Shown here: positions 54,941-63,147 of the stretch, in pieces
How the letters are laid out: every line of letters starts with the position of its first letter
How positions within the stretch are numbered: the stretch's first letter is position 1
DNA from: Hymenobacter qilianensis
GTDB taxonomy: Bacteria; Bacteroidota; Bacteroidia; Cytophagales; Hymenobacteraceae
Direction: 5' to 3'
Assembly (NCBI RefSeq): GCF_014489555.1
Contig: NZ_CP060784.1
Span: 186,001-250,000, forward strand
Length of the DNA stretch: 64,000 nucleotides
The notes under the pieces: model-generated
Seen by the model: only the letters and a program-made list of their open reading frames with translations
Told to the model about the DNA's origin: nothing
Databases searched by the model: none
Program-made: the position numbers and the translations under genes

Positions 54941-55189
54941 ATGTCGAAAGTAAAGCTTCCTACCCCGCTTCCTGTTCAGCAATACGCACGGTGCGTAGAT
55001 GACAGCCGCCGCCCCGCCGACTACATCGGCGACTGGCCCACGGCCCAGCAGGTGTACCCGGTACGTGTGCTTCCCAACGCCCGTACCAGGCAGCCGCAGG
55101 TCCACGTTTTAGGCTTTTACGCCGAGCGTCCTTATGGTGCATTTGCCCCCCACCGCTTCGAAATGGTGGCGCAGGTGTGGTTGAATTAA
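54941..55189 (+). CDS. Small hypothetical protein divergent from umuD
   Basis: 82 residues from MSKVKLPTPLPVQQYARCV. Basic and proline-rich, then VYPVRVLPNARTRQPQVHVLGFYAERPYG and a short strand FEMVAQVWLN. No known family. TATCTTTG (54930-54937) matches a -7 box but ends only 3 nt before the ATG, which is too close unless the real start is later. It shares the 234-nt upstream region with umuD and so might be co-regulated. A repeat word lies near the 3' end (55144). Confidence 0.5.
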   Translation: MSKVKLPTPLPVQQYARCVDDSRRPADYIGDWPTAQQVYPVRVLPNARTRQPQVHVLGFYAERPYGAFAPHRFEMVAQVWLN

Positions 55190-55449
55190 CCAATTCACTT
55201 TTTCGTCAACTCATCTTAGCCTTTCGGCTGCTTCCCTGTATCGGGAGCAGCCGTTTTTGTTTTTACCGGCTGGCTAATTAATGGTCGGGCTTGGGTGAGT
55301 TTCTATGCTGGGGGCATTTCTGCCTTCCCTATTCGGAGGCTGGCTTCGCTTATAATTTAAGTTGGCAGTACATCGCCTTTTCGCGGCCAAATCATGGCTG
55401 ATATTTTCGGCAGCCATTCCAAGAATATATTTGGAAATAATTTTCCCTT

Positions 55450-55860
55450 ATGGAACAGCCCAACGAACAGATTTACAGCATTCCGGCTCCCTACCGCCGC
55501 ATGGAAAACATGCACATTCTCTTCTGGCTGCTAAAAGATATTGGCTGGTGCATTATCTGGAAGCCGCTTGCGCTCAGCATGATTATTCCAACGCTGAGTA
55601 TTGCCCTGATTATCACCTGGCGCACCCGCACCATCAAGGCTGAGCTGGCCCACAACCTGGCCATCGTGTTCTGGATTAGTGCCAACTCCTACTGGATGAT
55701 CAGCGAGTTTTTCAACTTCGAAGCCGTTCAGGTGTGGGGCAGTGTTACCGGCAAGCACATGGCGCTGATTCCGTTTCTGCTGGGCCTTTTGACTTTGCTC
55801 TACTACTATCTGGTGCAGAAGCCACGCGAGGCTCGGCTGGAGCCAGTGGTTACTGTGTAG
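55450..55860 (+). CDS. Small membrane protein, hypothetical
   Basis: 136 residues with three membrane segments (WKPLALSMIIPTLSIALIITW, LAIVFWISANSYWMISEFF, ALIPFLLGLLTLLYYYLV). N-terminal part EQIYSIPAPYRRMENMHIL is amphipathic. It resembles unnamed Bacteroidota membrane proteins; no function can be stated. It ends at a strong terminator. Confidence 0.6.
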   Translation: MEQPNEQIYSIPAPYRRMENMHILFWLLKDIGWCIIWKPLALSMIIPTLSIALIITWRTRTIKAELAHNLAIVFWISANSYWMISEFFNFEAVQVWGSVTGKHMALIPFLLGLLTLLYYYLVQKPREARLEPVVTV

Positions 55861-55910
55861 ATTCACTTTGTGAAGACTAAAGGCTTGTATGAAGCGTTTG
55901 GCTAATGAAC

Positions 55911-55952
55911 ATAAAAAAGCGGCTTCTCTGAATAGAAAAGCCGCTTTTTTTA
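55911..55952. terminator. Bidirectional terminator before aconitase
   Basis: AAAAAAGCGGCTTCTCT and AGAAAAGCCGCTTTTTTT form a stem around GAAT with A/T tracts on both sides, between the convergent membrane-protein and aconitase genes. Confidence 0.88.
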
Positions 55953-55966
55953 AGCAAAGTCGAATC

Positions 55967-58260
55967 TTACTTCTGCGACAACTCAGCCGCACCCGATTCC
56001 TTTAAGCGAATCAGGTTCAGCGCCGAACCAGCCTTGAACCACTCAATCTGACCTTGATTGTAGGTATGGTTCAGGTTGATCAGATCCGTATCGCCGTCGG
56101 CGTGGTGCAGACGGGCCTGAATCTGGCTGCCGGGCGCGAAGCTCGTCAGACCAATGATATCAATCACGTCGTTTTCCTCGATCAGGTCGTAATCGGCCTT
56201 ATTGGCAAAAGTGAGCGCCAGCATGCCCTGCTTCTTCAGGTTGGTTTCGTGAATACGAGCAAACGACTTCACAATAACCGCCCGTACGCCCAGATGGCGG
56301 GGTTCCATGGCAGCGTGCTCACGCGAAGAGCCTTCGCCGTAGTTCTCATCACCCACGACCACCGAGCCAATACCCATCGACTTGTAGGTGCGAGCTACCT
56401 GCGGCACAGTGTTGTATGGATTGCCTTGGGTTACCTGATCCCTCACAGAATTGGCCTCGCCGTTGAAAGCGTTGGTAGCCCCGATGAGCATGTTGTTGGA
56501 GATGTTGTCCAAGTGACCACGATACTTCAGCCACGGGCCAGCCATGGAAATATGGTCGGTGGTGCACTTGCCCTGCGCCTTGATGAGCAGGCGCAACCCT
56601 TTCAGGTCAACTCCTTCCCACGGCTTGAAGGGCTCCAGCAGCTCCAGGCGGTCCGACTCCGGATCAACGATTACCTGCACGCCCAGGCCATTCTCGGCGG
56701 GCGCCTGGTAACCGGCATCTTCCACATCGTAGCCCTGGGGGGCATTTCTACGCCCGTTGGCTCATCCAGTCTCACCTGCTGACCATCTTTGGTTGGCAGC
56801 GTGTCGGTGAGCGGGTTGAAGGTCAGGTCGCCGGCAATGGCGAAGGCCGTCACGATTTCGGGCGAGGCCACGAAAGCGTGCGTGTTCGGGTTGCCGTCGT
56901 TGCGCTTGGCAAAGTTGCGGTTGAAGCTCGTGATGATGGAGTTCTTGCGCTTGGGATCGTCGGAGTGACGGGCCCACTGCCCGATGCACGGACCGCAGGC
57001 GTTAGCCAGCACCACGCCGCCCATCTGGGCAAACGTATCGAGCAAGCCGTCGCGCTCCACGGTATAGCGCACCAACTCAGAGCCAGGCGTTACGGTGAAT
57101 TCTGCGTTTACCGTCAGGCCTTTCTGCACGGCCTGGCCGGCAATGGAAGCGGCACGGGTAATGTCTTCGTAGGAAGAGTTGGTGCACGAACCGATCAAGC
57201 CTACTTCCAGCTTTGCGGGCCAGCCATTCTCACGAACGGCCGCAGCAAACTGCGAGATTGGCCACGCGGCGTCCGGGGTGAACGGACCGTTTACATAAGG
57301 CTCCAGCGTGTTCAGGTCGATTTCGATCAGCTGATCGTAGAAGTTTGCGGGGTTGGCATACACCTCGTCGTCGGCGCGCAAGTGCTGGGCCACGCCGTTG
57401 GCGAGGTCCGCGATTTCGGCCCGGCTGGTGCCGCGCAGATAATCCGCCATCTTCTCATCGTAGCTAAACACCGAGGTAGTAGCACCGATTTCAGCGCCCA
57501 TGTTGCAGATAGTGCCTTTGCCGGTAGCCGAGAGACTGTTTGCGCCATCACCGAAGTATTCAACAATAGCACCGGTACCGCCTTTCACGGTCAGGATGCC
57601 GGCTACGCGTAGAATCACGTCTTTGGCAGAAGTCCAGCCATTAAGCCGGCCGGTCAGCTTCACGCCAATCACTTTCGGGAACTTCAGCTCCCAAGCCATG
57701 CCGGCCATTACATCCACGGCATCTGCACCGCCCACGCCAATGGCAATCATGCCCAGCCCGCCCGCGTTCGGCGTGTGCGAGTCCGTCCCGATCATCATAC
57801 CGCCGGGGAAGGCGTAGTTTTCGAGTACTACCTGGTGAATAATACCAGCGCCGGGCTTCCAGAAGCCGATACCGTATTTATTGGAAACAGAAGCAAGGAA
57901 ATCATATACCTCACGGTTTTCCTCGTTGGCCTGAGCCAAGTCGGCATCGGCGCCTACGCGGGCCTGAATGAGGTGGTCGCAGTGTACGGTGCTGGGAACG
58001 GCGGTTTTGTCTTTGCCGGCCTGCATGAATTGCAGCAGGGCCATCTGGGCGGTAGCATCTTGCATGGCCACGCGGTCGGGGGCGAAATCGACGTAGGAAA
58101 CGCCGCGCTCGTAGGCTTGCTGCACTTTGCCACCATATAGGTGAGCGTACAGGATTTTCTCGGTCAGAGTAAGCGGACGGCCAACGGCAGTGCGGGCGGC
58201 TTCGATGCGCTCGCCCATGCCAGCGTACACGGCCTGAATCATTTCTAAGTCAAACGCCAT
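55967..58260 (-). CDS. acn: Aconitate hydratase (frameshifted)
   Basis: 764 residues after repair, the mitochondrial-like type found in Bacteroidota. Iron-sulfur ligands lie in [11 protein letters not shown] and [36 protein letters not shown] and, in the C-terminal swivel domain, [12 protein letters not shown] and [15 protein letters not shown] are present. It interconverts citrate and isocitrate in the citric acid cycle. The frame breaks at 56737-56742 (CTGGGGGGCATTT): here the run has six G and needs seven (minus strand ATG CCC CCC CAG GGC TAC), giving [14 protein letters not shown] divergent promoter region lies upstream. Confidence 0.95.
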
Positions 58261-58309
58261 AGTCGGGAGGGAAAAAGGGTAAAGTGGTAGGCTTCTTAGA
58301 AGCAGTACG

Positions 58310-58353
58310 CAAATATAGGCGGCCGACGTTGCGGTGCATACATTTTATCTTTG
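58310..58353. promoter_or_regulatory. Divergent -7 boxes for acn and the TlpA-family gene
   Basis: TATATTTG on the minus strand (58310-58317) is 49 nt before the acn start; TATCTTTG on the plus strand (58346-58353) is 75 nt before ATG 58429. Both match TAnnTTTG exactly. No clear -33 box at the usual distance was seen for either, so these are candidates only. Confidence 0.45.
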
Positions 58354-58428
58354 CGAACCTATCTTGCTAAAACCTAAAATTGCCCCCCACAGTTTCAGTC
58401 TGTGTTTCCTTCGTATTTCCTCCTCTTT

Positions 58429-59721
58429 ATGTCGCTGCGTTCTAAATTTTGCCCCCCAGCTTTAGCTACTGCCTTGCTGTTGAGCCTGGGGGCTTGCCAA
58501 TCCAATTCCTCGTCTGAAAAAACCGCTGCTGTGCAAAACGAATCCGGCGCTGCTTCCGCCCTCAAGCCCGGCACGTGGCGCGCGGTACTCTCCACGCAGG
58601 GTCAGGAAATTCCGTTTTTGTTTGACGTGGAAGCCGTGGGGGGCAAATCTGTGGTGTATCTGCGCAACGGGGAGGAGCGCCTGAAGCTCGACGAAATCAC
58701 CACGGCCGGCGACTCAACTACCATTACCCTGGGCGTATTCGATGCGGCCTTGGTTGTGCGTCCCGATGGAGCCGATAAGCTGAAAGGCACGTGGGTGAAG
58801 TACGACGCGCCGGAGCCGTATAGGGTGCCGTTCACGGCCACGCTTGGGGGGCAAAAATTATTCCCCGCCGCCTCGGGCAAGCCACAGTCGTTCGATGGTA
58901 CCTGGAGCGTGACGTTTAAAGATAATGAGGGACAGACGTATCCTGCCGTGGGCGTGTTCAAGCAAAATGGCAGCGACATAAAAGGCACTTTCCTGACAAC
59001 TACCGGCGATTATCGTTACTTAGATGGGCAAGTTGATGGCAATAAGCTCCAGCTTTCCACATTCGATGGCAACCACGGCTACTTGTTTACAGCCACGCGC
59101 AACAGCGACACGAACACTATCATCAACGGCGATTTCTACAGCGGCAAAAGCGGCCATGAAACCTGGACGGCCAAGCTCGACGCCAACGCCAAACTCCCCG
59201 ATGCCAACTCGCTCACGTTCCTGAAGCCTGGCGAGAAAAAGCTCGACTTCAAATTCCCCAACATCTACGAAGGCGGTTCCATCTCCCCTTCCGACCCCAA
59301 GTACAAAGGCAAAGTAGTGGTGGTGCAGCTGCTCGGCTCCTGGTGCCCCAACTGCATGGACGAGACCAATTTTCTGGCTCCCTGGTACGAGAAAAATAAA
59401 AGCCGCGGCGTGGAAGTAATCGGCCTTGGCTTCGAGCGCAGCCCCGACCAGAAAAAAGCTGCCCAACGCCTCATTAAAATGAAGGAGCGCCTCAACGTTG
59501 GCTACGACCTGGCCGTGGCCGGCATCGCCGACAAAGACGCGGCCGGCAAAGCGCTGCCCCAAATCAACAAAGTGCTGGCCTTCCCCACTACCATCATTCT
59601 GGATAAAAAAGGCGACGTGCGGAAGATTCACACTGGCTTTTCCGGCCCCGGCACCGGCAAGTATTACGATGAGTTTGTAGCCGATTTCAACAAGACCATC
59701 AATCAGCTGGTGAAAGAGTAG
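58429..59721 (+). CDS. TlpA-family thioredoxin-like lipoprotein
   Basis: 430 residues from MSLRSKFCPPALATALLLSL, with a lipobox at LLLSLGAC. Residues ~40-260 form beta-rich repeats (TWRAVLSTQGQEIPFLFDVEA, GTWSVTFKDNEGQTYPAVGVF, LDGQVDGNKLQLSTFDG). The C-terminal ~150 residues are a thioredoxin domain with redox motif GSWCPNCMDETNF and cis-proline in AFPTTIILDKKG. It is probably a periplasmic, membrane-anchored thiol reductase. The 5' part is dense in repeat words (58382, 58451, 58640, 58847). The longer frame from a GTG at 58402 is less likely. Confidence 0.88.
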   Translation: MSLRSKFCPPALATALLLSLGACQSNSSSEKTAAVQNESGAASALKPGTWRAVLSTQGQEIPFLFDVEAVGGKSVVYLRNGEERLKLDEITTAGDSTTITLGVFDAALVVRPDGADKLKGTWVKYDAPEPYRVPFTATLGGQKLFPAASGKPQSFDGTWSVTFKDNEGQTYPAVGVFKQNGSDIKGTFLTTTGDYRYLDGQVDGNKLQLSTFDGNHGYLFTATRNSDTNTIINGDFYSGKSGHETWTAKLDANAKLPDANSLTFLKPGEKKLDFKFPNIYEGGSISPSDPKYKGKVVVVQLLGSWCPNCMDETNFLAPWYEKNKSRGVEVIGLGFERSPDQKKAAQRLIKMKERLNVGYDLAVAGIADKDAAGKALPQINKVLAFPTTIILDKKGDVRKIHTGFSGPGTGKYYDEFVADFNKTINQLVKE

Positions 59722-59738
59722 AATTGGCTGCGCCTGAA

Positions 59739-59784
59739 CAGCAAGAAGCCCGTTTCCTAGTCTGGAAACGGGCTTCTTGCTGTT
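59739..59784. terminator. Terminator between convergent genes
   Basis: AACAGCAAGAAGCCCGTTTC and GAAACGGGCTTCTTGCTGTT form a near-perfect 20-bp stem around CTAGTCTG with a T tract on the right. Confidence 0.88.
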
Positions 59785-59841
59785 TTAAAGAACTTATCAA
59801 ACTGAGCAAACCAGCTAGTAGTCTGCTGTTACCTGAGCTGA

Positions 59842-60390
59842 CTACCGCTGCCGCTCCAGCAGCACAATTGGCGCGTCGTGATAGGTAGTGCGGGCAAACT
59901 CCTGAAAACCGAATTTGCGGGCCAGGCTCAGGGAAGCCACATTTTCGGGGTCGATGATGCAGGTCAGGCGGGCGGTAGGGAAGCGGGGCTCGATCCAATC
60001 CAAAGCGGCTTGCACGGCTTGTGAGGCGTAGCCCCGGCCGTGCAGACGCGGATCGAGGACCCAGCCGCCCTCCAGGGTGCCTTTGAGCGAAGGCGTCAGG
60101 TCGCGCTGAAAATCGAAGAAACCCACCGAGCCGACGTACTGGCCCGTTGCTTTTTCCTCAATGGTCCAGCTTCCGTACCCAAACATCGCCCAGTGTCCTA
60201 GCTGGCTTAGCATGCGCCGCCATACGTCTTCCTCCGTGTGCGGCTTGCCGCCCAGAAAGCGGTAGAAGCCGGGTTGCTGGTGTAGGGCTGCGGCCGCTGG
60301 CAGATCGTCGGGTTGCGGGCCACGCAGCAGCAAGTCGGGCGTTTCGAGCGAGGGCACCAGCGGCGCGGGCGCATCGCGTAAGGTTAGCAT
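59842..60390 (-). CDS. GNAT acetyltransferase, RimJ/RimL type
   Basis: 182 residues from MLTLRDAPAPLVPSLETPDL (an ATG two codons upstream is also possible). TPDLLLRGPQPDDLPAAAALH is the start of the RimJ/RimL group; WVLDPRLHGRGYASQAVQAAL is the acetyl-CoA loop; IDPENVASLSLARKFGFQEFA the C-terminal part. RimJ/RimL enzymes acetylate N-termini of ribosomal proteins, but many relatives have other targets. Monocistronic. Confidence 0.88.
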   Translation of the reverse strand: MLTLRDAPAPLVPSLETPDLLLRGPQPDDLPAAAALHQQPGFYRFLGGKPHTEEDVWRRMLSQLGHWAMFGYGSWTIEEKATGQYVGSVGFFDFQRDLTPSLKGTLEGGWVLDPRLHGRGYASQAVQAALDWIEPRFPTARLTCIIDPENVASLSLARKFGFQEFARTTYHDAPIVLLERQR

Positions 60391-60460
60391 AGACACAGGG
60401 CTGAGATTATTATAGTGGCGAGCAGGTAAATATAGAATTCAAAATACCTTGGGAAAGCTG

Positions 60461-61839
60461 CTACGCCTTGCGCCGCCGAAAGCGCACCCGGATTTCCTGG
60501 CGTGGCCGGAGCGTAATCAGCGGCATCAGGTCAACGGGTGGCTGCTCAATCCGCTCTACCTCGAAGCGGCGCAGCATTTCCAGTAGAACCAGCTGCATTT
60601 CGGTGAGAGCAAACTGATTGCCAATGCACAGACGCGGGCCGCCGCCAAACGGAATGTAGGCATACGGTGCCTGTTGGCGCAGCTGATCAGGACCAAAGCG
60701 CTCCGGGCGAAAAGCTTCGGGCTCATCCCAGAGCTTCGCAGAGTGATGAATGCCATACAAATACCCCGAAATAAGCGTGCCTTTGGGCAGGGCAAGTCCA
60801 TTGTAGCTGTCATCGGCGGCGGCTACGCGATCCAGAATCCAGGCGGGTGGGTAAAGGCGCATAGTTTCCTGAATGACTTGCAGAGAATAGCCTAGACCCG
60901 GCAAATCGGCGAAAGTGGCGGGCCGGTCACCAAGCACCTGGTCCATTTCGGCCCGCAGCTTGGCCACCACCTCCGGATGCTGAGCCAGCAGATACCACAG
61001 CCACGACAACGCATTTGCGGATGTTTCGTGGCCGGCTACCAGAATGATGGCGGCTTCATCCAGCACTTGCTCCTCGGTCATGGGTTCGCCGTTGTCCTCG
61101 TAGCGGGCATCGAGCAGCATTTGCAGCAGGTCGTCGGGCGCGGGGCCGCTGGACTGCTGGCGCTGCCGGATGTATTGGCGCACGATGTCGCGCAGCTCGG
61201 CTGCCAGGTGGTCGTGGCGCCGAAATTGCCCCCTGGCGTGCTGCCAGGGCCGCAAATACGGCTGGCGCACTGTGCGCACATAAAAGGCCTGAATAGCCGT
61301 GAGCAGTTCGGCCATGCGCTGCAACTGCGCCTCGGCTAGGCTGTTGCTAAATACCGAACGCGCGATGATCCGAAACGCCGTGGTCGTCATTAGCTCGTGC
61401 ACTGCTACTTCCACCGCGCCTCCTTGCTTGGCTGCTTCGCGCTCCAACGGCTCCAGGCAGTCATTGATTTCGGCTTGCATAAGCGTAACCAAACTGCTTA
61501 TGCGCTGCCGATGAAAGCCGGGCTGAATCAGGCGACGCTGCTGTAGCCAGTAGCTGCCTTCGCTGGTGAGCAGGCCGTGGCCGAGGTAGCGCGCAATGCC
61601 GTGCGATAAGTCGGACTTGGGGTAGTTGCGGTGGTTTTTCTGCAAAACATGCTGCACCAGGCCAGGGTCGCGGGTAAGCACGGTGCGCCGAATGCCCCCA
61701 GATACACCACAATCGTGTCGCCATAGGTATCGAGGTAATTATTGAGCACCGGAATAGGGTTAGCCGCCAGCGTAATGGAGTTACGCAAGGACTTCCAGCG
61801 GGGCACTACGGGCAACGACGCAAAGTGAGGAGGTGGCAT
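60461..61839 (-). CDS. Cytochrome P450 (frameshifted)
   Basis: 459 residues after repair, from MPPPHFASLPVVPRWKSLRN. Motifs: I-helix ILVAGHETSANALSW, ExxR in QVIQETMRLYPPAW, and heme-binding loop YIPFGGGPRLCIGNQFAL. Soluble bacterial P450, likely fed electrons by a ferredoxin encoded elsewhere. Substrate unknown. The frame breaks at 61694 (AATGCCCCCAGATAC); adding one C (minus strand G) gives VVYLGGIRRTVLTRD. Confidence 0.9.
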
Positions 61840-62066
61840 ACGAGCAAGCTAAGCGGGCCTCAAATTACATCTGCCTCGGCTTTTTACGTGTAGAAAAATG
61901 ATCTAAAACGCCCAGCCTTATAGGTGTTGGAATTATCGTTCTGGGGGCTTTTTGGTGAATGGCAACACAAAACGCCCGAACGTGCGTACACCTCATCAAC
62001 GGTGCCCACCGCGTGGCCCTACCGTTACCGCTCCCATTTATCTCCAAAACCAAACACTTCCTCCCT

Positions 62067-62376
62067 ATGTGGATTCAGCAAAAACCCGGCACTCCTGCCC
62101 CCTCGACGAATTACAGGGCCGCACCGTAGGCCTCAAATTTGAGTGTAACCACTGCAATACCGAAGTTTTCACCGATCTGATCGGCGTGCCCGCCCCGATT
62201 TGCTGGCCAATTCCATGGAGGATGACGGCCAGTTTGAAACCGAGGAAATCAAGTGCCCCGGCTGCGACATGACACATGCTATCACCGTCCGCAGCACATT
62301 TGAAGGCGTACAGTTCGATGTGTCGGAGGTGAAGCCCGAGAGCGTGAGCTACCAGGTAGCGGAGCCCGAAGCGTAG
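62067..62376 (+). CDS. Small zinc-ribbon protein (two frameshifts)
   Basis: 103 residues after repair. From ATG 62067 the frame needs one C in CTGCCCCCTC (~62096) to reach LDELQGRTVGLKFECNHCNTE, and one C in GCCCGCCCCGA (~62192) to reach APDLLANSMEDDG and IKCPGCDMTHAI, ending at TAG 62374. The two CxxC pairs (CNHC, CPGC) would bind one zinc. A soluble protein; function unknown. Confidence 0.6.
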
Positions 62377-62411
62377 ACACTCGTTGTTGATCTGACCTTA
62401 CTTTTCTATAC

Positions 62412-62458
62412 CACCAAGCCTGACGGCTGCCTTTAGAAGGCGGTTGTCAGGCTTGGTG
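62412..62458. terminator. Hairpin, possible terminator of the zinc-ribbon gene
   Basis: CACCAAGCCTGAC and GTCAGGCTTGGTG pair perfectly, with an inner stem (GCTGCCTTTAGAAGGCGGTT). No long T tract follows, so termination is less certain. Confidence 0.55.
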
Positions 62459-62480
62459 CTTACCGGCCCATTCTTCGCTG

Positions 62481-63131
62481 ATGAAAGCATTTATTTTCGA
62501 CCTCAATGGCACCATGATCCATGACATGGAATTTCACACCCGTGCGTGGCAATCCATCCTCAACAACGACCTGGGGGGCAATTATTCGTGGGCTGAGGTG
62601 AAACAGCAGATGTACGGCAAAAATCAGGAGCTGCTGGTGCGCGTGTTTGGCCCCGACAAGTTTTCGGCGGCCGAGATGGAAAACTTATCCTTGGAAAAAG
62701 AGAAGCGCTATCAGCAAGAGTATCAGCCGCACTTACAGCTGTTGCCTGGCTTGCCGGAGTTTCTGGAAGCCGCCCATCAGCGAGGTATTCCGATGGCCAT
62801 CGGCTCGGCGGCTATTATGTTCAACATCAACTTTGTGCTCGACAATCTGAATATTCGGCATTATTTCCAGGCCATTGTCAGTGCCGATGATGTAACGCTG
62901 AGCAAGCCCCACCCCGAAACATTTCTGGAAGCCGCCCAGCAGCTGCACGTTGCGCCCGCCGACTGCATCGTGTTTGAAGACGTGCCGAAGGGCGCCGAAG
63001 CCGCTCAGAATGCCGGCATGAAAACCGTGATTCTGACCACGACACACCAGAAAGCTGAGTTCGACGAGCTGGATAACGTGCTTCATTTTGCCGCCGATTT
63101 CCACGATCCGTTTATGCAAACGCTGCTATAA
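62481..63131 (+). CDS. HAD superfamily hydrolase, beta-phosphoglucomutase-like
   Basis: 216 residues. Motif I is FIFDLNGTMIHDMEFH; the second aspartate of DxD is asparagine, as in a Bacteroidota branch I recall. Further motifs: cap domain LLPGLPEFLEAAHQRGIPMAIGS with the motif II serine, LSKPHPETFLEA (motif III lysine) and CIVFEDVPKGAEAAQNAGM (motif IV). Beta-phosphoglucomutases convert beta-glucose 1-phosphate to 6-phosphate, but with DLN rather than DxD the phosphatase/mutase chemistry may differ. A repeat word (62571) encodes LGGNY. Confidence 0.85.
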   Translation: MKAFIFDLNGTMIHDMEFHTRAWQSILNNDLGGNYSWAEVKQQMYGKNQELLVRVFGPDKFSAAEMENLSLEKEKRYQQEYQPHLQLLPGLPEFLEAAHQRGIPMAIGSAAIMFNINFVLDNLNIRHYFQAIVSADDVTLSKPHPETFLEAAQQLHVAPADCIVFEDVPKGAEAAQNAGMKTVILTTTHQKAEFDELDNVLHFAADFHDPFMQTLL

Positions 63132-63147
63132 ACCAGGCGACGAAAGC

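Larger units (their letters stand above)
143..62579. repeat. Dispersed iterated word: A/T-rich flank + GCCCCCCAG (reverse CTGGGGGGC)
   Basis: Exact copies include 143, 250, 2711, 3403, 8029, 8777, 11522, 14895, 14931, 15216, 20524, 23500, 28171, 36469, 37052, 41255, 44133, 45651, 48500, 50783, 51380, 52011, 53713, 54013, 56735, 58451 and 62571, plus arms of most terminators. Many one-off copies exist (GCCCCCCAC, TTGGGGGGC, 5-C forms). The side next to G is nearly always a run of A/T (AAAA, TTTT, AATT). Both orientations occur, inside genes in several reading frames and between genes. A 9-mer of this composition would be expected about once. Confidence 0.9.
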
